From positions 62,001-126,000 of the forward strand of contig JAEPQE010000004.1 of assembly GCA_017640665.1 (NCBI GenBank): DNA of 64,000 nucleotides, read 5' to 3'. Below, piece by piece: positions 17,401 through 23,625 of the stretch; positions within the stretch are counted from its first letter, which is position 1; each line of letters opens with the position of its first letter. The notes under the pieces are model-generated. The model ran no database searches and was not told where the DNA came from. It worked only from the letters and a program-made list of their open reading frames with translations. The DNA comes from Balneolaceae bacterium (lineage in GTDB: Bacteria; Bacteroidota; Rhodothermia; Balneolales; Balneolaceae). Both the position numbers and the translations under genes were made by a program.

Positions 17401-17968
17401 CCACAGTCTAAATCAAAGAAGTACAGAGTCCGTGAAATTATTTTCTTCGGTGTTCTTTTTAAACAGCTCATATCAAATTGCAGAAAGAACCAGGCTTTCA
17501 ACGGACTTAACAAGTGGCTTCAACAGATCAGAAAGCAATCGCCTTTCCAGTAGAAACTTTGATATTCGGTCGACGACCATTTCTCCCGGAGTTCAAACAA
17601 CCCTTAACCGATCGTGGCAAACTTCATTTTCTGTTTCTTATGCTTCCAAATCAGATCAGGCTCCGGTTGTGCCGGTGAATGCCCGAATCTTAAAGATTAT
17701 AAATTCACACCGGGCCTTTCTATGGAGAAAACTTCAGGCTAATGCACGCATGGAACTCAGAAGTGCTTATGTTAAAGGAAGTTCGTCCTCATTAGGTACT
17801 TTCGAACTCACAGAGGGAACTGGTTCAGGAACTAATTTAATCTGGTCGTTTGCGGGGTCATACCGCGCGAGCGAACTAATTCGTATAAGTTTTAATTATG
17901 ATGGTAGAACTGTTAAAGAACGACAGGATATTCATACCCTTAAACTAGTGGTAAGTGCCGTTTTTTAA
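14492..17968 (+). CDS. Large SprA-like predicted outer-membrane beta-barrel protein of unknown function
   Basis: A 1158-residue exported protein, translated from GTG. The signal peptide ends near SNTDAQ. Residues ~149-260 contain a block (RGSLSRGIIVGTNQDFALES, then SGKLTDDVSINASLTDKSIP, then EFDRVFIQLQ) that strongly recalls the repeated barrel segment of the T9SS translocon protein SprA and its relatives. The rest is a long run of alternating-hydrophobicity strands with many aromatic and Arg residues, and the protein ends LKLVVSAVF with a C-terminal Phe, as barrels do. It is about half the length of SprA (over 2000 residues), so it is not SprA itself. No T9SS sorting domain is present. It stands alone between a repeat element and the exbB operon. 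Confidence 0.65.
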   Translation: MSRTHFFIFVFLTVGLTLLSVSNTDAQTTIQSEKIITPFSGDSSYFLGDWVLPETIRIFVQDSLVDSSHWQFDESIRLWSIKPEFRSRYQSVERIRIEFAAYPFAVRRVFQNREILNLDSSYYGVENDSLSQELIQASTQSTFDDSELNQRGSLSRGIIVGTNQDFALESGLQFELSGKLTDDVSINASLTDKSIPIQPDGATQNIREFDRVFIQLQSQNTTVEMGDVDVSFEQSTFARLNRRLQGAAGYTSTKYGDYNAALSVVRGTFKSLSFAGQDGVQGPYRLSGRDGEEFVIILAGTERIYINGQRIERGQENDYIIDYGLGEVFFTNNLLIKDETRILIEYEYIDQNFNRTLVAAEAGEEFLGGRFRLGASVIRQADGDELLSQQSLTESDIEVLRGIGDNLDAAVVSGERLADGENDNNIRYAKLDTVFNGETYEIFKNIPGSSESIYIVRFSKVEEGTGSYQRIGSSVNGLLYEWVGPNQGDYEPFRRLPAPEQQQMVALNSSFSLSDNIELYGEWAASGYDQNRFSTLDDGDNNDFSYLSGVRIHELNSGIGRISASVQRRYSGERFEYFERTKEVEFDRKWNISRNTQTREAINEASIQVLPSSNTSIAGEYGFINQTDFRGYRQGAQLRSTEKGFLLNYNQDWVRSEDELLNQKGEWFRQKGSIGKEIFEKWTPYIGFEQEKREERSLLSDSLLNTSFSFYEVGPGIRFNSTAIEVDASFLYRAEKRILDNEFRDQSSAMEQRLTFNYRPNNYIGTQNKIAVRSKDFTREFEEQGSANRRGLLIRSVTDYETESDFLNGQFFYEANTQRRALLQEAYIEVGPELGQYVWIDFNEDGVQQIDEFFPELSPNEGIFVRQFLPSDELFPVIDLKARFRNEFKPFKFLREDSDLTRVLSNMELRSRIDIAENSTTEKLQDVYLLRLNTFRNDSSTVQGRLIWEKELDVFPAIPKTDVLIGYNESHSLNQRSTESVKLFSSVFFLNSSYQIAERTRLSTDLTSGFNRSESNRLSSRNFDIRSTTISPGVQTTLNRSWQTSFSVSYASKSDQAPVVPVNARILKIINSHRAFLWRKLQANARMELRSAYVKGSSSSLGTFELTEGTGSGTNLIWSFAGSYRASELIRISFNYDGRTVKERQDIHTLKLVVSAVF

Positions 17969-18056
17969 TAAGAGGAGCCTCGTTAGCCTGAATTAAAAGC
18001 ATTAGGTAAAACGCTTGTTTTGTTTACGGAAAGTTAACTTTTTGCCATTTTCCAGC

Positions 18057-18086
18057 TTTGACATTTATTTCAAAATGACCTATCCT
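18057..18086 (+). promoter_or_regulatory. Candidate promoter of the exbB operon
   Basis: TTGACA (18058-18063) and TATCCT (18081-18086) are separated by exactly 17 bases, a good sigma-70-type pair; the upstream T also makes TTTG. Transcription would start near 18093, giving a ~44-base leader to the ATG at 18137. The -7 box deviates from TAnnTTTG, so confidence is modest. Confidence 0.4.
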
Positions 18087-18136
18087 TTCGCTTCACTAAT
18101 CTTAGACACTAACAATTAAAAATAATCGGAGTGAAC

Positions 18137-18865
18137 ATGACATCGTCGATTGCTCTATTTCTTTTACAAGCCCCTGCTCAACAAGATGGCTTTTTCAATC
18201 TCATAGTAGAGAAATTTAATGAAGGTAACGATGGAGGATGGATGTGGCCAGTACTGATCACATTGATTCTTGGTCTTGCTATTTTCCTTGAAAGAATTAT
18301 TACCCTTAATCTGGCCGACATCAATACACGTAAGTTTATTGTAGATGTACAGGAAGCGTTGCAAGAAGGTGGTGTAGAAGCTGCTGAGCAACTTTGCGCT
18401 CAAACCCGAGGTCCTGTGGCTTCTGTATTCCAGGCTGGTTTAATGCGTTCTCACGAAGGTATTGACGCCGCTGAAAAAGCTATTGCTGCTTATGGCTCTA
18501 TCGAAATGAGTTTCCTTGAAAGAGGACTTGTATGGTTATCACTATTTATTGCAATTGCTCCACTATTCGGCTTCCTCGGAACGGTAGTAGGTATGATCGC
18601 GGCATTCGATGATATTGAAGCTGCTGCTGATATCTCTCCAAGTATTGTAGCGGGTGGTATTAAAACAGCACTTCTTACAACAGCCGGTGGTCTTATTGCA
18701 GGTATTATCCTCCAAATCGGATACAATTACTGTGTATCTAAAATCGACCGCTTGATTGCAGAAATGGAAGAAAGCTCAATTACACTTATTGACTCAATCA
18801 TTTTATTGCAGGAAGGTAAGCCGCTTGTTCCAGCTGTAGAAGCAGCAGATAACTCAGAAGAATAA
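18137..18865 (+). CDS. exbB: MotA/TolQ/ExbB family proton channel protein
   Basis: A 242-residue inner-membrane subunit of the proton-driven ExbB/TolQ motor. The first membrane segment is WMWPVLITLILGLAIFLE. The family signature follows in the second half: LVWLSLFIAIAPLFGFLGTV, then GMIAAFDDIEAAADISPSIV, then GIKTALLTTAGGLIAGI. The channel-lining TM3 Thr/Ala pattern is intact. I set the start at the ATG 18137, because GGAG at 18128-18131 sits five bases before it; the GTG at 18131 overlaps that ribosome site. It is the first gene of a four-gene operon with a small membrane protein and two ExbD genes, and probably powers TonB-dependent transport or a Tol-like system. Confidence 0.93.
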   Translation: MTSSIALFLLQAPAQQDGFFNLIVEKFNEGNDGGWMWPVLITLILGLAIFLERIITLNLADINTRKFIVDVQEALQEGGVEAAEQLCAQTRGPVASVFQAGLMRSHEGIDAAEKAIAAYGSIEMSFLERGLVWLSLFIAIAPLFGFLGTVVGMIAAFDDIEAAADISPSIVAGGIKTALLTTAGGLIAGIILQIGYNYCVSKIDRLIAEMEESSITLIDSIILLQEGKPLVPAVEAADNSEE

Positions 18866-18889
18866 TCAATAACCTAAACAGGAGATAAT

Positions 18890-19171
18890 ATGATTGTTCA
18901 AATAGCCGTTATTGGAGCAATGGGCTTAATTGGGCTTGGCATTCTTACTATGATAATTTCTGGTATCAAGAGTGCTACCCAAGGCAAGCAGGATGTTAAG
19001 AGAATTGCGATTATGGCAGTTCCGTTTGTTGTATTTGCAATTTCATATTTTGCAGTACAAAGCACCGACGACCCTTTTGCCACAGCTGGTGTTTTAACGA
19101 TGGGAATCATGCTTGGAATTATGGTTCTTGGAGTTTTATTTACCGGCTTGCGTGGTACATTTAAATTTTAA
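18890..19171 (+). CDS. Small three-helix membrane protein between exbB and exbD
   Basis: A 93-residue protein I cannot assign to a known family. It has three hydrophobic segments (VIGAMGLIGLGILTMIISGI; IAIMAVPFVVFAISYFAV; VLTMGIMLGIMVLGVLFTGL) joined by short loops, one basic (KSATQGKQDVKR) and one acidic (QSTDDPFA). AGGAG lies a few bases before its ATG. The 24-base gap to exbB and 12-base gap to the first exbD make cotranscription very likely. The helix count and position suggest an accessory subunit of the ExbB/ExbD motor. That role is inference from context. Confidence 0.8.
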   Translation: MIVQIAVIGAMGLIGLGILTMIISGIKSATQGKQDVKRIAIMAVPFVVFAISYFAVQSTDDPFATAGVLTMGIMLGIMVLGVLFTGLRGTFKF

Positions 19172-19183
19172 AGGAGCATACTT

Positions 19184-19726
19184 ATGCTACTAAAGAAACG
19201 CCAAAGAGAAGGAGCTGAGATCAATGGATCATCTATGGCCGATATCGCTTTCCTTCTGCTTATTTTCTTTCTAGTAACCACCACTATTAATGTGGATACG
19301 GGAATTGGAATGGTGCTTCCTCCACCGTTAGACCCGGAAGTGGAACCACCTCCAATTCGTGAAAGAAACCTGATGAATATCCTTGTGAATGCTCAGGGCT
19401 TAATTCTTATGGATGAGCAACCAGTTGGCATTGCAGAGGTGAAAGATAAACTTATCGAGTTTATTGATAACCCAACCAATAACGACCAACTCTCCATCTC
19501 ACCGGATGCAGCTATTGTTTCTCTTAAAACTCAACGCGAGACTCCCTACAATATTTATATTGATATGTTGGATGAAGTAATGTCTGCGTATAAAGATTTG
19601 AGAGACGCTGCTTCACGTGCGAATTATGGTGTGGAATATGCTCAATTGAAAGAGAATAGCCCTCAACAAGAGCAGATAAAGGATATGTATCCAAAGAAAA
19701 TTTCAATCGCAGAACCGGATAATTAA
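19184..19726 (+). CDS. exbD: ExbD/TolR family biopolymer transport protein (first copy)
   Basis: A 180-residue single-pass protein with ExbD topology: a short cytoplasmic start, then the family segment INGSSMADIAFLLLIFFLVTTTI carrying the protonatable Asp (MADIAFLLL), then a periplasmic domain. A proline-rich stretch (LPPPLDPEVEPPPIRERN) follows the membrane helix, and the C-terminus is longer than usual. It pairs with ExbB to form the proton path. It starts 12 bases after the small membrane gene and is followed two bases later by a second, divergent ExbD copy. Confidence 0.92.
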   Translation: MLLKKRQREGAEINGSSMADIAFLLLIFFLVTTTINVDTGIGMVLPPPLDPEVEPPPIRERNLMNILVNAQGLILMDEQPVGIAEVKDKLIEFIDNPTNNDQLSISPDAAIVSLKTQRETPYNIYIDMLDEVMSAYKDLRDAASRANYGVEYAQLKENSPQQEQIKDMYPKKISIAEPDN

Positions 19727-19728
19727 TT

Positions 19729-20175
19729 ATGGCTCACTTTAAAAAGAAACAAGCCGGAACTAAACAAGAAGTGCCTACTTCAGCAATGCCTGATGTAGTA
19801 TTCATGTTGTTGTTCTTCTTTATGGTTACCACGGTTCTTCGCGAAGTTACGCTAAAAGTTAAGCTCGACTTAACAAGGGCAAATAACATCGAAAAGATTG
19901 AAGAAAAGCGATTGGTATCCTATATATACATGGGACCTGAACGACTCCCAGGTAATCAACTCGGTGAGGATAAAGTTCAAATCGATGATTCTATAGTTGA
20001 TGATATAGGAGCGATTCGAAATATCATGTACGATAAATTACTCGAAGAACCACGATTAATCGTTTCGCTTCGTGTAGATCAAAACTCTGAGTTTGGTTTG
20101 TTAACGGATGTTCAGAAAGAACTTCAACAAGCCGGAACATTCAGAATTAATTATTCTACCAAGCGCGAAGACTAA
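19729..20175 (+). CDS. exbD: ExbD/TolR family biopolymer transport protein (second copy)
   Basis: A 148-residue paralogue of the preceding gene, with the membrane segment TSAMPDVVFMLLFFFMVTTVL, again with the key Asp (MPDVVFMLL). Its periplasmic part (VKLDLTRANNIEKIEEKRLV onward) differs from the first copy, so the two are not a recent duplication. Two ExbD proteins behind one ExbB are common in Bacteroidota and may form mixed dimers. A strong terminator follows. Confidence 0.92.
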   Translation: MAHFKKKQAGTKQEVPTSAMPDVVFMLLFFFMVTTVLREVTLKVKLDLTRANNIEKIEEKRLVSYIYMGPERLPGNQLGEDKVQIDDSIVDDIGAIRNIMYDKLLEEPRLIVSLRVDQNSEFGLLTDVQKELQQAGTFRINYSTKRED

Positions 20176-20197
20176 ACGTTCGGTTTAATAAAATTTG

Positions 20198-20229
20198 AAC
20201 CAGCGCATCAATCATGCGCTGGTTTTTTT
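20198..20229 (+). terminator. Rho-independent terminator after the exbB-exbD operon
   Basis: AACCAGCGCAT (20198-20208) pairs perfectly with ATGCGCTGGTT around the five-base loop CAATC, followed by a T run to 20229. It separates the exbB operon from thiL, which starts 15 bases later. Confidence 0.92.
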
Positions 20230-20243
20230 ATTTATAGAAAAAT

Positions 20244-21272
20244 ATGTCAGACGAGTTTATCACCATACAAAGCATTGGGCGGAAAGGCCTGCTAAAAGAA
20301 ATCTCAGAGTTTAGGGGAGAATCAAGAAAGAATACTGTCAAAGGTCTAGGAGATGATGCCGCAGTAATTAAGGAAAAAGATGGTTCACTATCTCTACTTA
20401 CCACCGATACTTTTGTGGAAGGAGTTGACTTCGATCCAACCTATACTCCATTCACTCATTTTGGCTATAAAATTATCTCGGCAAGCGTAAGTGATATTTA
20501 TGCCATGAACGGGAATCCAAACTCGGTACTAGTAAATTTAGCGCTGCCAAACCGGATGTCTGTGCAAATGGTAAAAGATCTATACCGTGGAATTGACAAT
20601 GCTTGCAAAAAATATGAGTTGGAATTAGTTGGTGGAGACCTTACCGGAAATCACTCCAACGCAGTAATTTCCGTAAGCGTGTATGGTAAAGCTGACGAAG
20701 ATACCGTCACCTATAGAAAAGGCGCTAGCATAGGCGATGCTATATGTGTCACCGGAGATGTAGGTGCAGCTATTGCAGGACTCAGAATTCTGATGCGCGA
20801 GAAAAGATTCTGGGAACAACATGGCGATAACGCCATCCAACCCGATCTGGAAGACTATAAATTTGTAGTACAACGCCAGTTGATGCCCGAAGCAAGAAAA
20901 GATCTAATTGAGGCACTTACTGCTCAGAAACTGGTTCCAACGTCCATGATTGATATTACAAAAGGAGTTATTAACGAAGTTACTGAGCTTTGCTCAGCCT
21001 CAGATCTTGGAGCCTATTTATATCAGGCTGCGTTGCCAATTGCTATTGAAACCCGTCATGTAGCAGATGAAATGGAAGAAGGTGTTGATAAGTACGCTCT
21101 GTTTGGAGGGGAAGATCTGGAGCTTTTATTTACATTAAGTGAGAAACAAGTAGAGCAATTTATAGAACATTTTAAGGACTTCGCAGTTATAGGCAGGATG
21201 ACCCCCAAAGATGAAGGGTTGAAAATGCAAACCGCAGAAGGTGATGTACTCAACTTTGATGATTTGTCATAA
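20244..21272 (+). CDS. thiL: Thiamine-monophosphate kinase
   Basis: Phosphorylates thiamine monophosphate to the active cofactor thiamine diphosphate in the cytoplasm. The 342 residues show the PurM-like ThiL fold: GLGDDAAVI near residue 36, LLTTDTFVEGVDFD, ASVSDIYAMNGNPNSVLVN, VGGDLTGNHSNAVISVSVYG, CVTGDVGAAIAGL, and the C-terminal FGGEDLELLFTL. The metal-binding aspartates of these motifs are retained. It starts just after the exbB operon terminator, so its promoter must lie within or upstream of that hairpin, or it depends on read-through. No other thiamine gene is near. Confidence 0.94.
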   Translation: MSDEFITIQSIGRKGLLKEISEFRGESRKNTVKGLGDDAAVIKEKDGSLSLLTTDTFVEGVDFDPTYTPFTHFGYKIISASVSDIYAMNGNPNSVLVNLALPNRMSVQMVKDLYRGIDNACKKYELELVGGDLTGNHSNAVISVSVYGKADEDTVTYRKGASIGDAICVTGDVGAAIAGLRILMREKRFWEQHGDNAIQPDLEDYKFVVQRQLMPEARKDLIEALTAQKLVPTSMIDITKGVINEVTELCSASDLGAYLYQAALPIAIETRHVADEMEEGVDKYALFGGEDLELLFTLSEKQVEQFIEHFKDFAVIGRMTPKDEGLKMQTAEGDVLNFDDLS

Positions 21273-21281
21273 GAAAGTTAG

Positions 21282-21296
21282 TGGCACGTTTTTTGC
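21282..21296 (+). promoter_or_regulatory. Candidate sigma-54 (RpoN) promoter upstream of ftsH
   Basis: TGGCACG (21282-21288), four T bases, then TTGC (21293-21296) match the sigma-54 -24/-12 consensus TGGCACG-N4-TTGCW at every core position, with GG and GC exactly ten bases apart; only the last base (C for A/T) differs. Transcription would start near 21308, about 66 bases before the ftsH ATG. An alternative reading is a weak TGGCA/TGCCA hairpin. Confidence 0.5.
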
Positions 21297-21373
21297 CAAC
21301 TGTATGTTATAAGAGCGAGCTAGAGAAAAGAATGTTATTCGCTATATTCAAAAGAATTTTAAGATAAGTATTA

Positions 21374-23467
21374 ATGGCCGATAAAAAGCCCACTCCAAAA
21401 AAGCAGATTAAATCTCCCTTGGGAAATGGAAAAGGAAATAATCCTAAATTTCCAACCTGGGGATTCCTGGTAATTATTTTAGCCCTCATCTTTGTTCAGA
21501 TTATGTTTCTGAACCCTGAAGCTGGTAATGACATCAAGTACAGTAAATTTCTGGGTGATGTAAAAAGTGGATACGTTGAGGAAATTATAATTAAAAACGG
21601 CGTAAACATCTATGGCAAGTATAATGATAAAGCCATTTCAGATGGAATTATTCAGCGACCGGTTCAGGATGACAATCCTCTGAATCTTTCATCAGGGAGC
21701 TCAGAAGAGTTCAGGGCATTTATTACAACTATGCTTCCTGGAGACGAAATCCGTCCTATTCTTGACGAGCATAATGTAGAATATGAAGTCCGTATAGAAG
21801 AAGAATGGTTTAGTGGTGTATTTATGTGGCTGATAATGATTGCGCTGGCCATCGGATTTTGGGTGTTCATTTTCAGAAGGATGAATCCCGGACAACAGGT
21901 TCTTAATATTGGTAAGAATAAAGCAGCACTTTACGACCAACAGACCGATACAAAAGTCACTTTCAAAGATGTAGCCGGACTCGAAGAAGCAAAAGAAGAA
22001 GTTAAAGAGATTGTAGATTTTCTTCAGAAGCCGGATAAATTCACCAATCTGGGAGGTAAGATTCCAAAAGGAGCACTTCTGGTGGGAGCGCCCGGTACGG
22101 GTAAAACACTTCTTGCTAAAGCTGTAGCCGGAGAAGCTGGGGTTCCATTCTTCTCACTCTCAGGTTCCGATTTTGTTGAAATGTTTGTTGGAGTTGGTGC
22201 AGCCCGTGTTCGTGACTTATTTAAAACAGCCAAAGAAAAAGCTCCGTGTATCGTATTTATTGATGAGATCGACGCTATCGGGCGTTCTCGTGGTAAAGGG
22301 CAAATGCCGGGTTCTAATGATGAGCGTGAGAATACGCTAAACTCGTTATTGGTTGAGATGGATGGATTTGCTACCGATTCAGGTGTAATCATTCTTGCAG
22401 CAACTAACCGTCCTGATGTTCTGGATAACGCCCTTTTACGTCCTGGTAGGTTTGATCGACAAATTAGTATTGATAAGCCTGATATTAATGGCAGGGAGCA
22501 GATTTTTAAAGTTCATCTGAAGCCACTTAAGCTCAACAAGGAAGTAGATCCTAAAAAACTCTCTGCACAAACTCCCGGATTTGCCGGAGCAGAAATTGCC
22601 AATGTGTGTAATGAAGCTGCTCTGATAGCCGCCAGAAACAATAAGAAGTCAGTAGACATGGAAGATTTCCAAAGTGCCATTGACCGTGTAATTGGTGGGC
22701 TTGAGAAGAAGAATAAGATTATCTCCCCGGAAGAAAAGAAAATTGTCGCTTATCATGAGGCAGGTCATGCAGTGGCAGGCTGGTTCCTTGAGCACGCCGA
22801 CCCGTTGGTTAAAGTTTCCATCGTACCAAGAGGACTTGCAGCACTTGGCTATGCACAGTATTTGCCAAAGGAACAGTTCCTGCATCAAACCGAGCAGCTG
22901 ATGGATCAGATGTGTATGACACTAGGAGGTCGTGCCGCAGAGGAAATCATCTTTGGAAAAATATCTACCGGCGCATTGAGTGATCTGGAACGCATCACCA
23001 AAATGGCTTACAGTATTGTTACGGTTTATGGTATGAATGATAAGATTGGGAATGTGTCTTTCTATGATTCCAAACAAAATGATTACACATTTAATAAGCC
23101 ATACTCTGATGCAACAGCCACCATCATTGATGAAGAGGTTAAAAAGATTATAGATGAAGCCTACCAGCGTACGCTTAAGCTTTTAAAAGAGAAAAAGAGT
23201 GAGTTGGAAACACTGGCTAAAGAACTTTTAGAGAAAGAAATCCTGTTCCAGTCTGATCTTGAAAAACTGATTGGAAAACGACCTTTTGATAAACAAACTA
23301 CCTACGAAGCCTTCACAAACGGAGAAAAAAAGAAGAAAAAGGAAACAACTGAGGAAGTAGAAAAAGAAGAAGAAGTTACCGAAGAAGTAAAACAAGATGA
23401 GACAGTAGATAATGAAGTTCAATCTGAAACCGGTAAGGAAGAAGCTGAGGAACCTGAAAAAAGCTAA
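21374..23467 (+). CDS. ftsH: ATP-dependent zinc metalloprotease FtsH
   Basis: A membrane-anchored hexameric AAA+ protease that degrades misfolded membrane proteins and selected regulators. The 697 residues include two membrane segments (about 28-46 and 143-166) flanking a periplasmic domain. The AAA domain has Walker A GAPGTGKT at 238-245, Walker [12 protein letters not shown], and the second region of homology [20 protein letters not shown]-type. The zinc site HEAGH is at 461-465, with the third ligand Asp near 537 (GALSDLERI). The C-terminus is a long Lys/Glu tail, longer than in E. coli FtsH. The gene stands alone, behind a near-consensus sigma-54 site. Confidence 0.96.
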   Translation: MADKKPTPKKQIKSPLGNGKGNNPKFPTWGFLVIILALIFVQIMFLNPEAGNDIKYSKFLGDVKSGYVEEIIIKNGVNIYGKYNDKAISDGIIQRPVQDDNPLNLSSGSSEEFRAFITTMLPGDEIRPILDEHNVEYEVRIEEEWFSGVFMWLIMIALAIGFWVFIFRRMNPGQQVLNIGKNKAALYDQQTDTKVTFKDVAGLEEAKEEVKEIVDFLQKPDKFTNLGGKIPKGALLVGAPGTGKTLLAKAVAGEAGVPFFSLSGSDFVEMFVGVGAARVRDLFKTAKEKAPCIVFIDEIDAIGRSRGKGQMPGSNDERENTLNSLLVEMDGFATDSGVIILAATNRPDVLDNALLRPGRFDRQISIDKPDINGREQIFKVHLKPLKLNKEVDPKKLSAQTPGFAGAEIANVCNEAALIAARNNKKSVDMEDFQSAIDRVIGGLEKKNKIISPEEKKIVAYHEAGHAVAGWFLEHADPLVKVSIVPRGLAALGYAQYLPKEQFLHQTEQLMDQMCMTLGGRAAEEIIFGKISTGALSDLERITKMAYSIVTVYGMNDKIGNVSFYDSKQNDYTFNKPYSDATATIIDEEVKKIIDEAYQRTLKLLKEKKSELETLAKELLEKEILFQSDLEKLIGKRPFDKQTTYEAFTNGEKKKKKETTEEVEKEEEVTEEVKQDETVDNEVQSETGKEEAEEPEKS

Positions 23468-23481
23468 ATAAGAGAGTCTGT

Positions 23482-23569
23482 TAACATTTATTTAATCTGT
23501 GGGTAACAGAAGCATAAAGCTCAGATAACAGAACAATAAACCAGGGATAACAGTAAAGCAAAAAGCGTG
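23482..23569 (+). promoter_or_regulatory. Array of 11-bp-phased TAA/TAACAG boxes upstream of the TonB receptor
   Basis: TAA triplets occur at 23482, 23493, 23504, 23515, 23526, 23537 and 23548, each exactly 11 bases from the last. Every other unit carries the fuller box TAACA(G/T) (23482, 23504, 23526, 23548), so the array also reads as four 22-bp direct repeats. Such phasing on one face of the helix is typical of OmpR/PhoB-family response regulator sites; TTAACA units at 11-bp spacing are the known Bacillus PhoP pattern. The regulator here is not identified. Confidence 0.55.
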
Positions 23570-23572
23570 TTG

Positions 23573-23580
23573 TAATTTTG
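23573..23580 (+). promoter_or_regulatory. -7 box of the TonB receptor promoter, lacking a -33 element
   Basis: TAATTTTG is a perfect TAnnTTTG box, 45 bases before the GTG start. No TTG stands 19-21 bases upstream; instead the last TAACAG box begins 25 bases before it. That geometry suits an activator-dependent promoter in which the bound regulator replaces the -33 contact. Confidence 0.5.
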
Positions 23581-23625
23581 TATCGCAATGAATAAACGCG
23601 AACAAAATAAATAATCAGCACACTC

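Noticed and set aside
23482-23569. The 22-bp repeated units looked at first like a tiny CRISPR array.
   Set aside because: There are no spacers between units, the repeats are imperfect with only the TAACA core fixed, and no cas gene is nearby. Phased regulator sites explain the pattern better.
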